Shown here: one piece after another, positions 1-8,762 of the stretch
Layout: each line of letters starts with the position of its first letter
Numbering within the stretch: the first letter of the stretch is position 1
NCBI GenBank assembly: GCA_937951875.1
Contig: CALGAN010000017.1
Span: 1 to 44,819, forward strand
Source: an uncultured Alkalilimnicola sp.
GTDB taxonomy: Bacteria; Pseudomonadota; Gammaproteobacteria; Nitrococcales; AK92
DNA: 44,819 bases
Reading direction: 5' to 3'
Notes under the pieces: generated by a model
Seen by the model: only the letters and a program-made list of their open reading frames with translations
Databases searched by the model: none
What the model was told of the DNA's origin: nothing
Made by a program: the position numbers and the translations under genes

Positions 1-12
1 GCGGCCGCCGTT

Positions 13-288
13 TCAGCCGTACTCGTGGCGCTGCTTCTTGATCAGCAGGATGATCGCCGCCGGCACGTGCACCAGCCCGAAGCCGGCCAGGAAGGCCACC
101 CACGCGTGGGCGTGACCGCCCCAGCGCGCGGCCAGCAGCGCGCCCATGGCGACGCCGACTGCCGCCAACAGGCCACGCACCAGCCAGACCTGCCCGCGGC
201 TGCGCACCTGGATGGGCAGGCGATGGTAGACGTAGGCCACGGCGACCAACCCGGCCGCGGCGACGGCGACGGCGAACAGCAGCTCCAT
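13..288 (-). CDS. Small hypothetical membrane protein (91 aa)
   Basis: I do not recognise a named family. The protein has three hydrophobic segments at about residues 3-20, 34-50 and 60-80, a short basic linker after the first (HRLPIQVRSRGQ) and a charged C-terminal tail (KKQRHEYG). This fits a small inner-membrane protein. The frame stays open upstream for 73 more codons, but that part is arginine-rich and reads like antisense of the divergent neighbour. I therefore start at the ATG at 286-288, where the hydrophobic pattern begins. The gene is divergent from the DUF2058 gene, with 157 bases between them. No function is inferred. The gene call rests on composition and position only. Confidence 0.6.
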   Translation of the reverse strand: MELLFAVAVAAAGLVAVAYVYHRLPIQVRSRGQVWLVRGLLAAVGVAMGALLAARWGGHAHAWVAFLAGFGLVHVPAAIILLIKKQRHEYG

Positions 289-445
289 GGCGGCCTCATC
301 CCACGCAGGACATCCGCCAGCAGTGGGGGCGCGCCGCCGCCGGTCCCAAGACCGGACGCACGCCCCTGCCCTCGGGCGGCGGCTTCGCGTAACATGCGGC
401 CAATTCCAGGGACAGGACCCCCGTGATCCAGCCAGGAGCAGAGCG

Positions 446-1000
446 ATGAGCAATTCCCTGCGCGACCAATTGATAAAAGCCGGCCTGGCGACCGAAAAGC
501 AGCTCAAGCAGGCCAGGCAGCACGACTTCCATCAGCACAAGAAAGCCAACCAGCAGAAGAAGCAGGGGGGCGGCAACCAGGTCCGGAACGAGGCGGCGCT
601 GGCCGCGGCGGCAGCCGCTGCCGCCAAGAAGGAGCGCGACCGGGAGCTCAATCGCAAGGCGCACGAGGAGCAGGAACAGCGCGCCCGCGAGGCGCAGGCG
701 CGCGACCTGGTGGTCAAGAGCGAGATCAGCCGTCCGCCGAGCGACAAGGACATCGCCTTCCATTTCACCCAGGACGGCAAGATCAAGCACGTCTACGTCA
801 ATCCGGACATCCACAAGCAGCTCACCGCCGGCAAGCTGGCGATCTGCCGCACCCGCGGCCGCTACCGGGTGGTGCCTACCGAGATCGCCGAGAAGGTCCG
901 GCCGATCGCGCCCTATCTGGTGGTGTTCGTCGCCAGCGATCAGCCGGAGGAGGATCCGGCCTACGCCGAGCATCCGATTCCCGACGACCTGATGTGGTGA
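446..1000 (+). CDS. DUF2058 domain protein (YaiL-like nucleoprotein)
   Basis: This 184-aa protein begins MSNSLRDQLIKAGLATEKQ, the characteristic N-terminus of the DUF2058/YaiL family of gammaproteobacteria. A lysine/glutamine-rich and alanine-rich helical middle (about residues 25-90) is followed by a compact C-terminal domain with the conserved IAFHFTQDGKIKHVYV and RGRYRVVP stretches. The middle region is probably a coiled coil, and the charge suggests nucleic-acid association, but the family's role is not established. The start at 446 is preceded by AGGAG with good spacing, and the upstream in-frame codons do not resemble the family. It ends two bases before the rlmL start and is probably co-transcribed with it. 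Confidence 0.9.
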   Translation: MSNSLRDQLIKAGLATEKQLKQARQHDFHQHKKANQQKKQGGGNQVRNEAALAAAAAAAAKKERDRELNRKAHEEQEQRAREAQARDLVVKSEISRPPSDKDIAFHFTQDGKIKHVYVNPDIHKQLTAGKLAICRTRGRYRVVPTEIAEKVRPIAPYLVVFVASDQPEEDPAYAEHPIPDDLMW

Positions 1001-1002
1001 CC

Positions 1003-3153
1003 ATGGAATTCTTCGCCACCGCCGCGCGCGGCCTGGAGCCGCTGGTGGCGGCCGAGCTGCGCGCGCTCGGCGCCGTCGAGGTGCAGGAAGCGCGCGGCGG
1101 CGTGCGCTTCGCCGGCTCGCTGGAGACCGCCTACCGCGCCTGCCTGTGGCTGCGCACCGCCAGCCGCGTGCTGCTGCCGCTGGCGCGCTTCGACGCCCCC
1201 GATCCGGAGGCGCTGTACGCCGGCGTGCGCGCCCTGCCCTGGCACGAGCATCTGCGCGAGGACGGCACGCTGGCGGTGGATTTCGTCGCCAGCCAGTCGC
1301 GCATCACCCATACCCAGTTCGGCGCGCAGAAGGTCAAGGACGCCGTCGTCGATCACTTCCGCGAGCGCTGCGGGCGGCGCCCCTCGGTGGACACCGCGCG
1401 TCCGGACCTGCGCATCAACCTCTACCTGCACCGCGACCAGGCCCAGCTGGCGCTCGACCTGTCCGGCGACAGTCTGCACCGGCGCGGCTACCGCGATCCG
1501 GCGCACGAAGCGCCGCTCAAGGAGAACCTGGCGGCGGCCATCCTGCTGCGCGCCGGCTGGCCGGACATCGCCGCCGCCGGCGGCGCCCTGCTCGACCCCA
1601 TGTGCGGCTCCGGCACGCTGCCGATCGAAGCCGCGCTCATGGCCGCCGACATCGCCCCCGGGCTGGAGCGCACCCACTACGGTTTCCTGCGCTGGCGCGG
1701 CCACGACCCGGCGCTGTGGCAGGCGCTGGTGCGCGAAGCGATCGAGCGACGCGCCGCCGGATTGGCCCGGCTGCCGCCCATCGTCGGCTACGACATCGAC
1801 CCCAAGGCGGTGCGCGCCGCCCTCGCCAGCGTCGAGCGCGCCGACCTGACCGGCCACGTGCACATCGAGCGGCGCGCGCTGAGCGAGGCCGCCGCGGTGG
1901 GCGACGGGTCAGGGCTATTCGTGGTCAACCCGCCCTACGGCGAGCGCCTGGGCGAATCGAGCACCCTCGTTCCGCTCTACAGCCAGATCGGCAATCTGCT
2001 CAAGGAGCGCTTCCCCGGCTGGCAGGCGGCGGTGTTCACCGGCAATCCGGAGCTGGGCCTGCGCATCGGTCTCAAGCCGCGCAAGAGCTACCAGCTCTAC
2101 AACGGTCCCATTGAGTGCCGGCTGGCGCTGTTCGACATTCGCGCGCGCACGGACGAAACCGAGCCGGCCGAGCCCAGCGGCGGCGAAATGCTCGCCAATC
2201 GCCTGCGCAAGAACCTCCGCACGCTGCGCAAGTGGGCCGAGCGCGAGCAGGTAAGCTGCTATCGCGTTTACGACGCCGACCTGCCCGAGTACGCCCTGGC
2301 GGTGGATCTCTACCAGGGCGAGCAGCGCTGGGTGCATGTGCAGGAGTACGAGCCGCCCAAGACCGTCGATCCGGTCAAGGCCGGCCGGCGGCTGCGCGAG
2401 GCGCTGCGGGTCATTCCCGAGGTGCTGGAGATCCCGCCGGAGCAGCTGTTCTTCAAGGTCCGGCGTCGGCAGAAGGGCACGTCGCAGTACGAGCGGCAGG
2501 GCAGTCAGGGACGCTTCCACGAGGTGCGCGAAGGCCGCTGCCGGCTGCTGGTGAACTTCACCGACTATCTCGACACCGGCCTGTTCCTCGACCACCGCCC
2601 TACCCGGCTGCGCATCGGCGCCGAGGCAGCGGGCAAGCGGTTCCTGAACCTGTTCTGCTACACGGGCGCCGCCACCGTGCACGCCGCCGTGGGCGGCGCC
2701 CGCAGCACGCTGAGCGTGGACCTGTCGCGCACCTATCTGGACTGGGCCGAGCGCAACCTGCGCCTCAACGGCATCCGCGGCCAAGCCCACCAGCTGGTGC
2801 AAGCCGACTGCCTGCGCTGGCTGCAGAGCCAGGCCGAGTCGGCCGCGCCGCCGCGCTTCGACCTGATCTTCCTCGATCCGCCGACCTTCTCCACCTCCAA
2901 GCGCATGCAGGGCACCTTCGACGTGCAGCGCGACCACGTGCGCCTGCTCGGCTGGACGGCGCGGCTGCTGGCGCCGGGCGGTCTGCTGCTGTTCTCCACC
3001 AACCTACGCAGCTTCAAGCTGGACGCCGCCGCGCTGCCGGAGCTGGACATCAAGGACATCACGCGGGCGAGCATACCGCCGGACTTCGCCCGCAACCCCA
3101 AGATTCACCACTGCTTCGAGATCCGCCGGCGCGCCGACGCCGCGCCGGCCTGA
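1003..3153 (+). CDS. rlmL: 23S rRNA methyltransferase RlmKL (m2G2445 and m7G2069)
   Basis: This is a bifunctional 23S rRNA methyltransferase of 716 aa; the E. coli protein is about 702 aa. The N-terminal half has a THUMP-type region and a Rossmann methyltransferase with the DPMCGSGTLPIEAAL SAM-binding loop and the NPPYGERLGE catalytic motif (N309). The C-terminal half carries a second methyltransferase with FLNLFCYTGAATVHAA and the FLDPPTFSTSKRM motif (D625). By family knowledge, the N-terminal RlmL half makes m2G2445 and the C-terminal RlmK half makes m7G2069, in the peptidyl-transferase region. The ATG at 1003 gives MEFFATAARGLE, matching the family N-terminus. In-frame GTGs at 994 and 997 overlap the preceding gene and are less likely starts. 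Confidence 0.96.
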   Translation: MEFFATAARGLEPLVAAELRALGAVEVQEARGGVRFAGSLETAYRACLWLRTASRVLLPLARFDAPDPEALYAGVRALPWHEHLREDGTLAVDFVASQSRITHTQFGAQKVKDAVVDHFRERCGRRPSVDTARPDLRINLYLHRDQAQLALDLSGDSLHRRGYRDPAHEAPLKENLAAAILLRAGWPDIAAAGGALLDPMCGSGTLPIEAALMAADIAPGLERTHYGFLRWRGHDPALWQALVREAIERRAAGLARLPPIVGYDIDPKAVRAALASVERADLTGHVHIERRALSEAAAVGDGSGLFVVNPPYGERLGESSTLVPLYSQIGNLLKERFPGWQAAVFTGNPELGLRIGLKPRKSYQLYNGPIECRLALFDIRARTDETEPAEPSGGEMLANRLRKNLRTLRKWAEREQVSCYRVYDADLPEYALAVDLYQGEQRWVHVQEYEPPKTVDPVKAGRRLREALRVIPEVLEIPPEQLFFKVRRRQKGTSQYERQGSQGRFHEVREGRCRLLVNFTDYLDTGLFLDHRPTRLRIGAEAAGKRFLNLFCYTGAATVHAAVGGARSTLSVDLSRTYLDWAERNLRLNGIRGQAHQLVQADCLRWLQSQAESAAPPRFDLIFLDPPTFSTSKRMQGTFDVQRDHVRLLGWTARLLAPGGLLLFSTNLRSFKLDAAALPELDIKDITRASIPPDFARNPKIHHCFEIRRRADAAPA

Positions 3154-3162
3154 CGGCCGGCC

Positions 3163-3636
3163 TCAGCTCGGCGCCTCGACGGTGCTGGCCAGCAGCAGCT
3201 GCGCCCGGTCGAGTTCGCAGCGGTTGTAGGCGCGCACCACCAGCACCGAGCAGCCGTGCCCCAGGGCGTCGCGCAGGATCGCGCCCAGCTCGGCATGGGA
3301 CAGGCGCTGCTCGACCGCCGCGGCGACGGCCAGCGCCCCCAGGCCGCCGGCGGCCTGCGACCGCAGCAGCCAATCGATGAACAGCGCCGGCGGCGCGCCG
3401 GCTGCCATGGCGGCGGTCGGCCCCCAGGCGCCGCCGGTGGCGCTGCCGATGGCGGCCTCCCGGTTGACCGCCTCTTGATGCTCGTCGAACGAATCCGGGT
3501 CCGAGGCGACACGACCATGAGCAAGCTGGAGCTGATGCTCCTGGAATCCGGCGCCCTCGAACCAGGCGTAGGCCTGCTCGGCGCGAGCGCGGTCGGCATA
3601 CAGCCCTGCCAGCGTGTATGGCGTTTCTACCGTCAT
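3163..3636 (-). CDS. Stress-protein-like hypothetical protein (YflT / general stress 17M-like)
   Basis: A 157-aa protein. The first 40 residues (TLAGLYADRARAEQAYAWFEGAGF) resemble the beta-alpha-beta half-ferredoxin repeat of the YflT/general stress protein 17M family, in which a residue pair is read as a permuted regulatory fold. A Gly/Ala-rich middle (about residues 65-105) could insert in or lie on a membrane. The C-terminal stretch GHGCSVLVVRAYNRCELDRAQLLL again has the beta-alpha pattern seen at the end of these proteins. The ATG at 3636 was chosen because the upstream extension lacks similarity. The gene is convergent with rlmL, with stop codons nine bases apart. The assignment is by pattern only and no role is known. 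Confidence 0.6.
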   Translation of the reverse strand: MTVETPYTLAGLYADRARAEQAYAWFEGAGFQEHQLQLAHGRVASDPDSFDEHQEAVNREAAIGSATGGAWGPTAAMAAGAPPALFIDWLLRSQAAGGLGALAVAAAVEQRLSHAELGAILRDALGHGCSVLVVRAYNRCELDRAQLLLASTVEAPS

Positions 3637-3881
3637 GTAACTGCTCCAGAACCCGCTGCAGCGAATGTTGGGGCGGATCGAACCCGGCAAAGCCGGCCAT
3701 GGACGCCGGGTCGACGCCGCTCATCGCAGCGCTACGGGATATCGGTTAGGTTGCGGCCGCGAGCGGGCCGCGTCAGCGATCGGATTCAGGCTTGCGCGTG
3801 GATCAGCCGCGGCCGAGATTTCGGCGCGACGGCGCGCGACCAGTGGCGACCGCGCCCGGCGGGGCACGGCCAGGGCATATT

Positions 3882-4547
3882 CTACAACCGTCCCCAGACC
3901 AGCAAGTGGCGATCGCTCACCGTCTCCACCCGCAGCCGGTCGAGAAACGCTTCATGGAGCTGCTCGCGCACTTCGTCAACGGTGAACGCCGCCAGCAGCG
4001 AATTGTAGAAGTCGCGCTTGAGGACCTCCGGCTCGCCGCCGGAGTAGGTTTCGACGATCTCGCGAGCGCGCTCTTCCGATTCCGGACGGTACAGGTCCAT
4101 GATCAGCACCGCCGCCCCCGGTCGGCCGCAGTCCTTGACGGTCTGCCAGAGCACCGCCGGGTCGTGCAGATGGTGCAGCAGGCTGTTGCTGAGCACGGCG
4201 TCGTAATGCTGCTGCGGCAGCCGGCCGCTGGGCAGCACGTCCTCGATGAACTCCACCCGCCCGTACAGCTCGGGCGCCGCCATCAGGGCATCGGCGGCAT
4301 GGGCCAGCATCGCCGGCGAGCCGTCCAGGCCATGCACCACGGCCTGGGGATAGCGACGCGCCAGACGCAGGGTGATGTCGCCGGGGCCGCAGCCCAGATC
4401 GAGGACGTAGCCGCTGACGAACTCCGGGAAGCGCTCGCCGAACAATTGCACGAACTGGCTATTGGGCCCTTCGAAATCGGCCTGAGCGTAGGCCAGGGCC
4501 TGATCCTCGTCCATCATCAGCTCGGGCTCGAGACGACGCTGCATCAT
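3882..4547 (-). CDS. Class I SAM-dependent methyltransferase, substrate unknown
   Basis: A 221-aa stand-alone Rossmann methyltransferase. Motif I is VLDLGCGPGDITLRLA at about residues 48-63, followed by the acidic HGLDGSPAML strand, and SNSLLHHLHDP in the motif IV/V region. No cofactor-independent substrate clue is visible. The two-histidine LLHHL motif is common in UbiE-like and generic small-molecule methyltransferases. The gene starts with a tandem ATG-ATG preceded by GGAGGAGG. Its start overlaps the stop of the DUF4202 gene in an ATGA arrangement, so the two are translationally coupled and probably act together. About 245 bases downstream to the next gene contain nothing I can identify. 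Confidence 0.85.
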   Translation of the reverse strand: MMQRRLEPELMMDEDQALAYAQADFEGPNSQFVQLFGERFPEFVSGYVLDLGCGPGDITLRLARRYPQAVVHGLDGSPAMLAHAADALMAAPELYGRVEFIEDVLPSGRLPQQHYDAVLSNSLLHHLHDPAVLWQTVKDCGRPGAAVLIMDLYRPESEERAREIVETYSGGEPEVLKRDFYNSLLAAFTVDEVREQLHEAFLDRLRVETVSDRHLLVWGRL

Positions 4548-5143
4548 TGTTCCTCCTCCAAGGCCCGCGCCACCACCCGCTGCAACCGCTCGCTCAGCGG
4601 CAAGCGCAGCGCGGCTTCGCGGCCCTGGTCCGACATCTTGTTCCAGGTCTTGCGCACGATGGTCACCAGCTTGTCGTCATCGTAGCGCTCGGCGAACGGC
4701 TCGAAGTAGTAGCGCAGGAAAACCAGGCAGGCGACATCCTCCAGGGTCTGGGCATCGGGGTCGAGCTTGAGCCGCTCCTTGCGCAGCAGCGATTGCACGC
4801 GCGCCACCTCGGCCTCGTCGTAGCCGCACGCGCGCAGGATCGCGCCGGCGGTCTCGGCGTGGAACTTGGCCAGGTCGGTACGCCAACGCTTGTAGCCGGC
4901 CCGATCCATCGGGTAGTTCTGGCGCGGGATCTCCCAGCGGCGGATGTGCTGGGCGCGTACCGCCAGCCGCAGCAGCTCCGAGGCATCCGGGCGCAGCCGC
5001 TCCAGCCACTCGCTCATGCGCTCGGCGTACACCAGCTCCCGGGGCCGGCGCACGCCGTCCACCAGTTCGATGTTGGGATCCTCGGCGTTGGCCGCGTCGA
5101 TGCGCGACAGCGCCAGCAGATAGCGGTCGTGCTGCACGTTCAT
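4544..5143 (-). CDS. DUF4202 family protein
   Basis: A 199-aa protein matching the DUF4202 family by its RYLLALSRIDAANAEDPN start and its QHIRRWEIPRQNYPMDRAGY and LAKFHAETAG segments. The family is uncharacterised. The spaced histidines (AQHIRRW, KFHAE) and acidic EDVACLVFL region look like an HD-type metal-dependent hydrolase fold, which is my inference. The start is the ATG at 5141-5143. The 3' end overlaps the downstream methyltransferase by four bases. The 77-base gap before the next gene upstream holds only a short TAGGG/CCCTA hairpin with a TTCG loop (minus strand), which is too weak to call a terminator. Confidence 0.85.
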   Translation of the reverse strand: MNVQHDRYLLALSRIDAANAEDPNIELVDGVRRPRELVYAERMSEWLERLRPDASELLRLAVRAQHIRRWEIPRQNYPMDRAGYKRWRTDLAKFHAETAGAILRACGYDEAEVARVQSLLRKERLKLDPDAQTLEDVACLVFLRYYFEPFAERYDDDKLVTIVRKTWNKMSDQGREAALRLPLSERLQRVVARALEEEQ

Positions 5144-5220
5144 GGTCGGGAATTCCGAACGAAATCGAGAAGGCTTAGGGCGAACCCTACCGGATCGGCC
5201 CACCCGCGCCAAGCGTCCGC

Positions 5221-6033
5221 TCAGACGTCGGCCGGCACGGCCGCCAGCGGCGCGCGCGCCCGCACCGGGGCGTTCTCGGCCCGGCCGAGGAAGACATCGC
5301 GGTAGGATACGTACATCAGCGCGGCAACGAACGGCGCCATCAGCACCACCGCCACGCCCAGGCTGATCAGCACCAGCATCGTCACCCCCACCAGCACCGC
5401 CAGGCTGGCCAGCCCCAGGCGGCGAGCGTTGAGCCGGTAGGCGTCGAAGCTCAGGCGCATCGCCAGCGGCAGGGGCACGCCGCCGTTCTGGGTGAGCGCC
5501 AGCGTGAACCAGGAGAACAGCATCAGCACCAGTCCGCTGTAGGCGCCGATGGAGGCGCCGAACAGCAGGCCCGCCATCGCCCAGCGCGACGGCAGCCCGG
5601 TCGCGGCCAGCACCGCCCGCAGCTGGTCCTGCCAGAACCGCGCCGCCTGCGGCGCCCGCGCCTCGAGCGCCTCCACCCCGCCGCCGGCGGCGAGCATGGC
5701 GGCGAAGGCCAGGCCATAGCCCAGCGCCGCCAGCCCCAGCACCTGCAGCGCCTCGGCATTGCCCGGCAGCAGCCGTATCCAGGGCAACGGCAGGGAGCGG
5801 TCGGCAGCCTCGGCCAGGCGCAGCAGGCCGCACAACGCCAGCGGCGGCAGCGCCAGCGCGATCAGCAGCCGCAGCCACGGCGACTCGACCTGCAGCGCCG
5901 CACCGAACAGCAGCAGCGCGGCAACGCTGGTCGCCAGGAACGCCAGCGGCCGGCGCGCGATCAGCGCCAGCGCCTCGCGGGCCCAGCGCCAGGGCGCGTT
6001 CCACTCCACTTCGCGCGGCTGAAGACCATGCAC
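5221..6033 (-). CDS. Polytopic membrane protein, BPSS1780-like
   Basis: A 270-aa inner-membrane protein with about six hydrophobic segments and a conserved-looking N-terminus (VEWNAPWRWAREALALIARRP). This resembles the BPSS1780 family of proteobacterial membrane proteins, whose function is unknown. No ATG lies near the natural N-terminus. A GTG at 6031-6033 preceded by GGAG nine bases upstream gives MHGLQPREVEW, and I chose it. The frame is open further upstream, but that part is antisense to the neighbouring nuclease-fold gene and has no family character. The gene sits 80 bases downstream of the endonuclease/phosphatase-fold gene on the same strand. The family name is a moderate-confidence recognition; the membrane topology is clear. 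Confidence 0.7.
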   Translation of the reverse strand: MHGLQPREVEWNAPWRWAREALALIARRPLAFLATSVAALLLFGAALQVESPWLRLLIALALPPLALCGLLRLAEAADRSLPLPWIRLLPGNAEALQVLGLAALGYGLAFAAMLAAGGGVEALEARAPQAARFWQDQLRAVLAATGLPSRWAMAGLLFGASIGAYSGLVLMLFSWFTLALTQNGGVPLPLAMRLSFDAYRLNARRLGLASLAVLVGVTMLVLISLGVAVVLMAPFVAALMYVSYRDVFLGRAENAPVRARAPLAAVPADV

Positions 6034-6113
6034 CGCTTGCTTCTCCGGTGATCGAACGGCGACGAACGCCGGCAGTATACGAGCCCGCGCCGGCGGACAT
6101 TGCGATCGGCGTT

Positions 6114-6932
6114 TCAATCGCGCCGCGGCCGGAACCGCACGCGCACGCCGAAATGGTCGCTGGGATAGAGGCCGGTCTCGGGATCGGGACAATTGAGGAC
6201 GTAATCCGCCGCGATCAGCTCGATACGGCTGGTGGCGCCGCGTTCGAGCAGCAGCACGTAATCGTAGTTGAAGCCGGACGAGGTGTCGGCGTCGCGCCCG
6301 TTCTTCACCGTGCTGCGCCGCGGCCCCGGCGCGCCGGCCACTTCGAAGCAGTCGATCACCCGCCAGCCCGGGCGCTCGCGCAGCCAGGCCAGCAGCGGCC
6401 CGTCCGGGGTGTCGTTGAAATCGCCGCACAGGAACATGGCGTCGTAGTCCTCGCCCAGCCAGGGATGGCGCAGCACGTTGGCGAGCTGGGCGCAGCGCAG
6501 CTCGTCCTCGCTGCGCAGATAGGTCAAGTGCACGTTGGCCACCAGCAGGCGCAAGCCCCAACCGGTCAGCACCGCCAGCTGCGCCACCCGCTCGCCGTCG
6601 ACCGGGTGGGTCGGCAACGCCAGCGCCGTGCAGCGCTCGAACCGCAGCCGCGACAGCAGCGCCATGCCCGACCAGCTCGGGCCGCAGCCGCCCTGGTAAC
6701 GGCGCTCACGGTAGCGGGCCGGCGCGAAGCGCGGCTCCAGTCCGAGCTCGACGGCCAGCGTCGCCGCCGTGCCGACCTGCGACTCGGCGTCGACGAACAC
6801 TTCCTGCAGCGCCAAGATGTCCGGGTCGAGCCGCGCCAGCTCGCGCCGCATCAGGGTCAGCCGCCGCGGGTAGTCGCCGTCGCACTTCCAGGTATTGAGG
6901 GTGATCAGGCTCAGCGTGTCGCTCGGACTCAT
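6114..6932 (-). CDS. Endonuclease/exonuclease/phosphatase superfamily hydrolase
   Basis: A 272-aa single-domain EEP-superfamily phosphoesterase. The metal and phosphate ligands are recognisable in order: N13 in LITLNTWK, E44 in LALQEVF, LVANVHLTY, LCGDFNDTPDG, SGFNYDYVLL and the C-terminal SDHFGVRVRF histidine. All catalytic residues are present, so it should be active. The substrate could be nucleic acid, a phosphoinositide-like lipid or a small phosphoester and cannot be read from sequence. No signal peptide is visible. I used the ATG at 6932 (MSPSD) because GGGAG sits five bases upstream. An ATG four codons earlier lacks such a site. Confidence 0.88.
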   Translation of the reverse strand: MSPSDTLSLITLNTWKCDGDYPRRLTLMRRELARLDPDILALQEVFVDAESQVGTAATLAVELGLEPRFAPARYRERRYQGGCGPSWSGMALLSRLRFERCTALALPTHPVDGERVAQLAVLTGWGLRLLVANVHLTYLRSEDELRCAQLANVLRHPWLGEDYDAMFLCGDFNDTPDGPLLAWLRERPGWRVIDCFEVAGAPGPRRSTVKNGRDADTSSGFNYDYVLLLERGATSRIELIAADYVLNCPDPETGLYPSDHFGVRVRFRPRRD

Positions 6933-6994
6933 GGCCACTCCCATGGCTGATCGTTCGGCTTGAACAGATCAGGGCATGCGTCCGATGCGGCAAG

Positions 6995-7675
6995 TCAGCG
7001 CGGGAACCACTGCGGCAGCCTGGATAGCGCCTGCTCCAGGGAATCGAGTCGCTCGCCGCGCGCCAGCAGCTCCTCCGGCAGCGCCTCCAGATCGGGCACC
7101 AGCACGGTATGGCAGCCGGCCTGCAGCGCCGCCTGCGCCCCGGCGGCGGAATCCTCGAACACCAGGCATTGGTCCGGCGTCAGACTCAGCCGCCGGACGG
7201 TCTCCAGATAGATGTCCGGCGCCGGCTTGCCGCGGCTGACGTCCTCGCTGGTCACCACCGTGCCGAAGCAGTGCGCGATCTCGGCCTGGCGCAGGCGGCG
7301 CAGGGCGCGCTCGCGCGCGGTGCCGGTCGCCAGTGCCACCGGCACGCCCAGCCGGTGCAGCTCGCGCACCAGCGCCACCGCACCCGGCTTGGTCGGCACG
7401 CCTTCCCGCAGCTCACGCTCGTCGCCCAGGGCCAACCGGCGGGCAGCGGCCTGCTCGGCCGGGAAATCGGCGCCGAAACGCTCGCGCAGCAGCGCCAGGC
7501 GGGCGCGCATGTCGCGGCCGAGGAAGCTGCGATACAGGTCATCGGTGAGGGACAGGCCCAGTTCCGCCAAGGTCTCGGCCCAGGCCCAGCGGCCGATGGC
7601 CTCGGTGTCGAACAGCAGGCCGTCCATGTCGAAGATGGCGGCGGCGAAGGATCGGGTCACGGTGTCGGGCTCCAT
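6995..7675 (-). CDS. HAD-superfamily phosphatase (phosphoglycolate/beta-PGM-like)
   Basis: A 226-aa HAD hydrolase of the helical-cap (subclass I) type. Motif I, FDMDGLLFDTE, gives nucleophile D16 and general acid D18. ALATGTARERAL is motif II, the K in SRGKPAPDIYLE is motif III, and CLVFEDSAAGAQAA is motif IV with the metal-binding acidic pair. The LLFDTE variant and the RGKPAPDIY segment place it with beta-phosphoglucomutase-like and sugar-phosphate phosphatases such as YniC/YqaB. The exact substrate is unknown. The protein is cytosolic. The gene is 62 bases from the EEP gene on the same strand and could share its transcript. Confidence 0.88.
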   Translation of the reverse strand: MEPDTVTRSFAAAIFDMDGLLFDTEAIGRWAWAETLAELGLSLTDDLYRSFLGRDMRARLALLRERFGADFPAEQAAARRLALGDERELREGVPTKPGAVALVRELHRLGVPVALATGTARERALRRLRQAEIAHCFGTVVTSEDVSRGKPAPDIYLETVRRLSLTPDQCLVFEDSAAGAQAALQAGCHTVLVPDLEALPEELLARGERLDSLEQALSRLPQWFPR

Positions 7676-7759
7676 GGTTAGGCCCGCAGACCATAGCAGG
7701 GAGCGCGCCCCTTGCCCAGGAGACCGCTCGCGATCCGGCGCCGGCGGGCAGGACGGGGC

Positions 7760-8728
7760 CTACGGCCGCTTGCCGACGGTATCGGCGACCTGCGCGTCGC
7801 GCTCGCCCAGCGGCCGCTCGGGCCCGACGGTGGTGTCGCGGCCGGTCTGGTGCTCCATCTCGGCGTTCAGCTTGGCGCCGGCTAGCACCACGTAGGAGGA
7901 CAGGTAGAACCAGGTCATGAGGATGACGATGGCGCCCACCGAACCGTAGGTCTTGCTGTAGCTGCCGAAATTGGCCACGTACACGGAGAAGCCGATCGAG
8001 GCCAGCAGCCAGATGCCGATGGCGACGGCGGCGCCGGGGCTGGCCCAACGCCATTGCGGCTGGTCGCGCGACGGCGCGTAGCGGTAGACCACCGCCAGCG
8101 ACACCGCCAGCACCACCAGCAGGATCGGCCAGCGGCTTAGGCTCAGCAGCGCCGACAACGTGTCCGGCAGCTTAAGGATGGATAGCAGCGCCGGCAGCAC
8201 CGCCACCAGCGCCAAGGTGAGCATGCCGACCACGATGCCACCCACCGTCAGCAGCAGCGCCACCGCGTTGAGCTTGATGAAGCCGCGTTTCTCCCGCTCG
8301 TCGTAGGCGATGTTGAGCCCCTGGATCAGCGCCTTGACGCCCTTGGAGGCGCTCCACAGCGCCAGCAGCACGCCCACCGCCACGCCGACGCTGAGGCCGC
8401 CCGACGGTTGCGAGGCCAGCTGCCGCATCTGCCCGAGCAGGATGTCGGCGGCCTGCGGCGGCATGATCGCCATCATGCTACTCATCTGCCGCTCCACCTC
8501 CACAGGGTCGGCGATCAGGCCGTAGATGGAGATCATCGCCGCCAGCGCCGGAAAGATGGACAGCAGCAGGTAGAACGCCACGCCGGCGGCGACCAGGCTC
8601 AGGTTGTTCTCGTTCATCCCGGCGCGGGTGCGCAGCAGGATGTCGCGCCAGCCGGGCGCCGGAATCTCGCCCGGCCGTTGCGCCTCCCGCCCCCGCCGGC
8701 GCTGGTCGATATCGATGTGCTTCGCCAT
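7760..8728 (-). CDS. YihY/virulence factor BrkB family membrane protein
   Basis: A 322-aa polytopic protein of the YihY/BrkB family. The signature segments are GWRDILLRTRAGMNENNLSL, VAAGVAFYLLLSIFPALAAM, GVLLALWSASKGVKALIQGLN and the last helical block ending SSYVVLAGAKLNAEMEHQTG. About six transmembrane helices are visible. The family was once called ribonuclease BN in error and its transport role is not settled. It is the last gene of a four-gene minus-strand run, 34 bases after the DUF3618 gene. The context suggests an envelope or membrane-stress function, which is inference. Confidence 0.92.
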   Translation of the reverse strand: MAKHIDIDQRRRGREAQRPGEIPAPGWRDILLRTRAGMNENNLSLVAAGVAFYLLLSIFPALAAMISIYGLIADPVEVERQMSSMMAIMPPQAADILLGQMRQLASQPSGGLSVGVAVGVLLALWSASKGVKALIQGLNIAYDEREKRGFIKLNAVALLLTVGGIVVGMLTLALVAVLPALLSILKLPDTLSALLSLSRWPILLVVLAVSLAVVYRYAPSRDQPQWRWASPGAAVAIGIWLLASIGFSVYVANFGSYSKTYGSVGAIVILMTWFYLSSYVVLAGAKLNAEMEHQTGRDTTVGPERPLGERDAQVADTVGKRP

Positions 8729-8762
8729 GTGCCCTCTCGCCGCCGGGAGCGGTGTCGCCCCG

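Noticed and set aside
3637..3881. A small gene or RNA in the largest non-coding gap
   Set aside because: No ribosome-binding site with a plausible frame, no tRNA-like fold and no clear hairpin-plus-T-tract was found.
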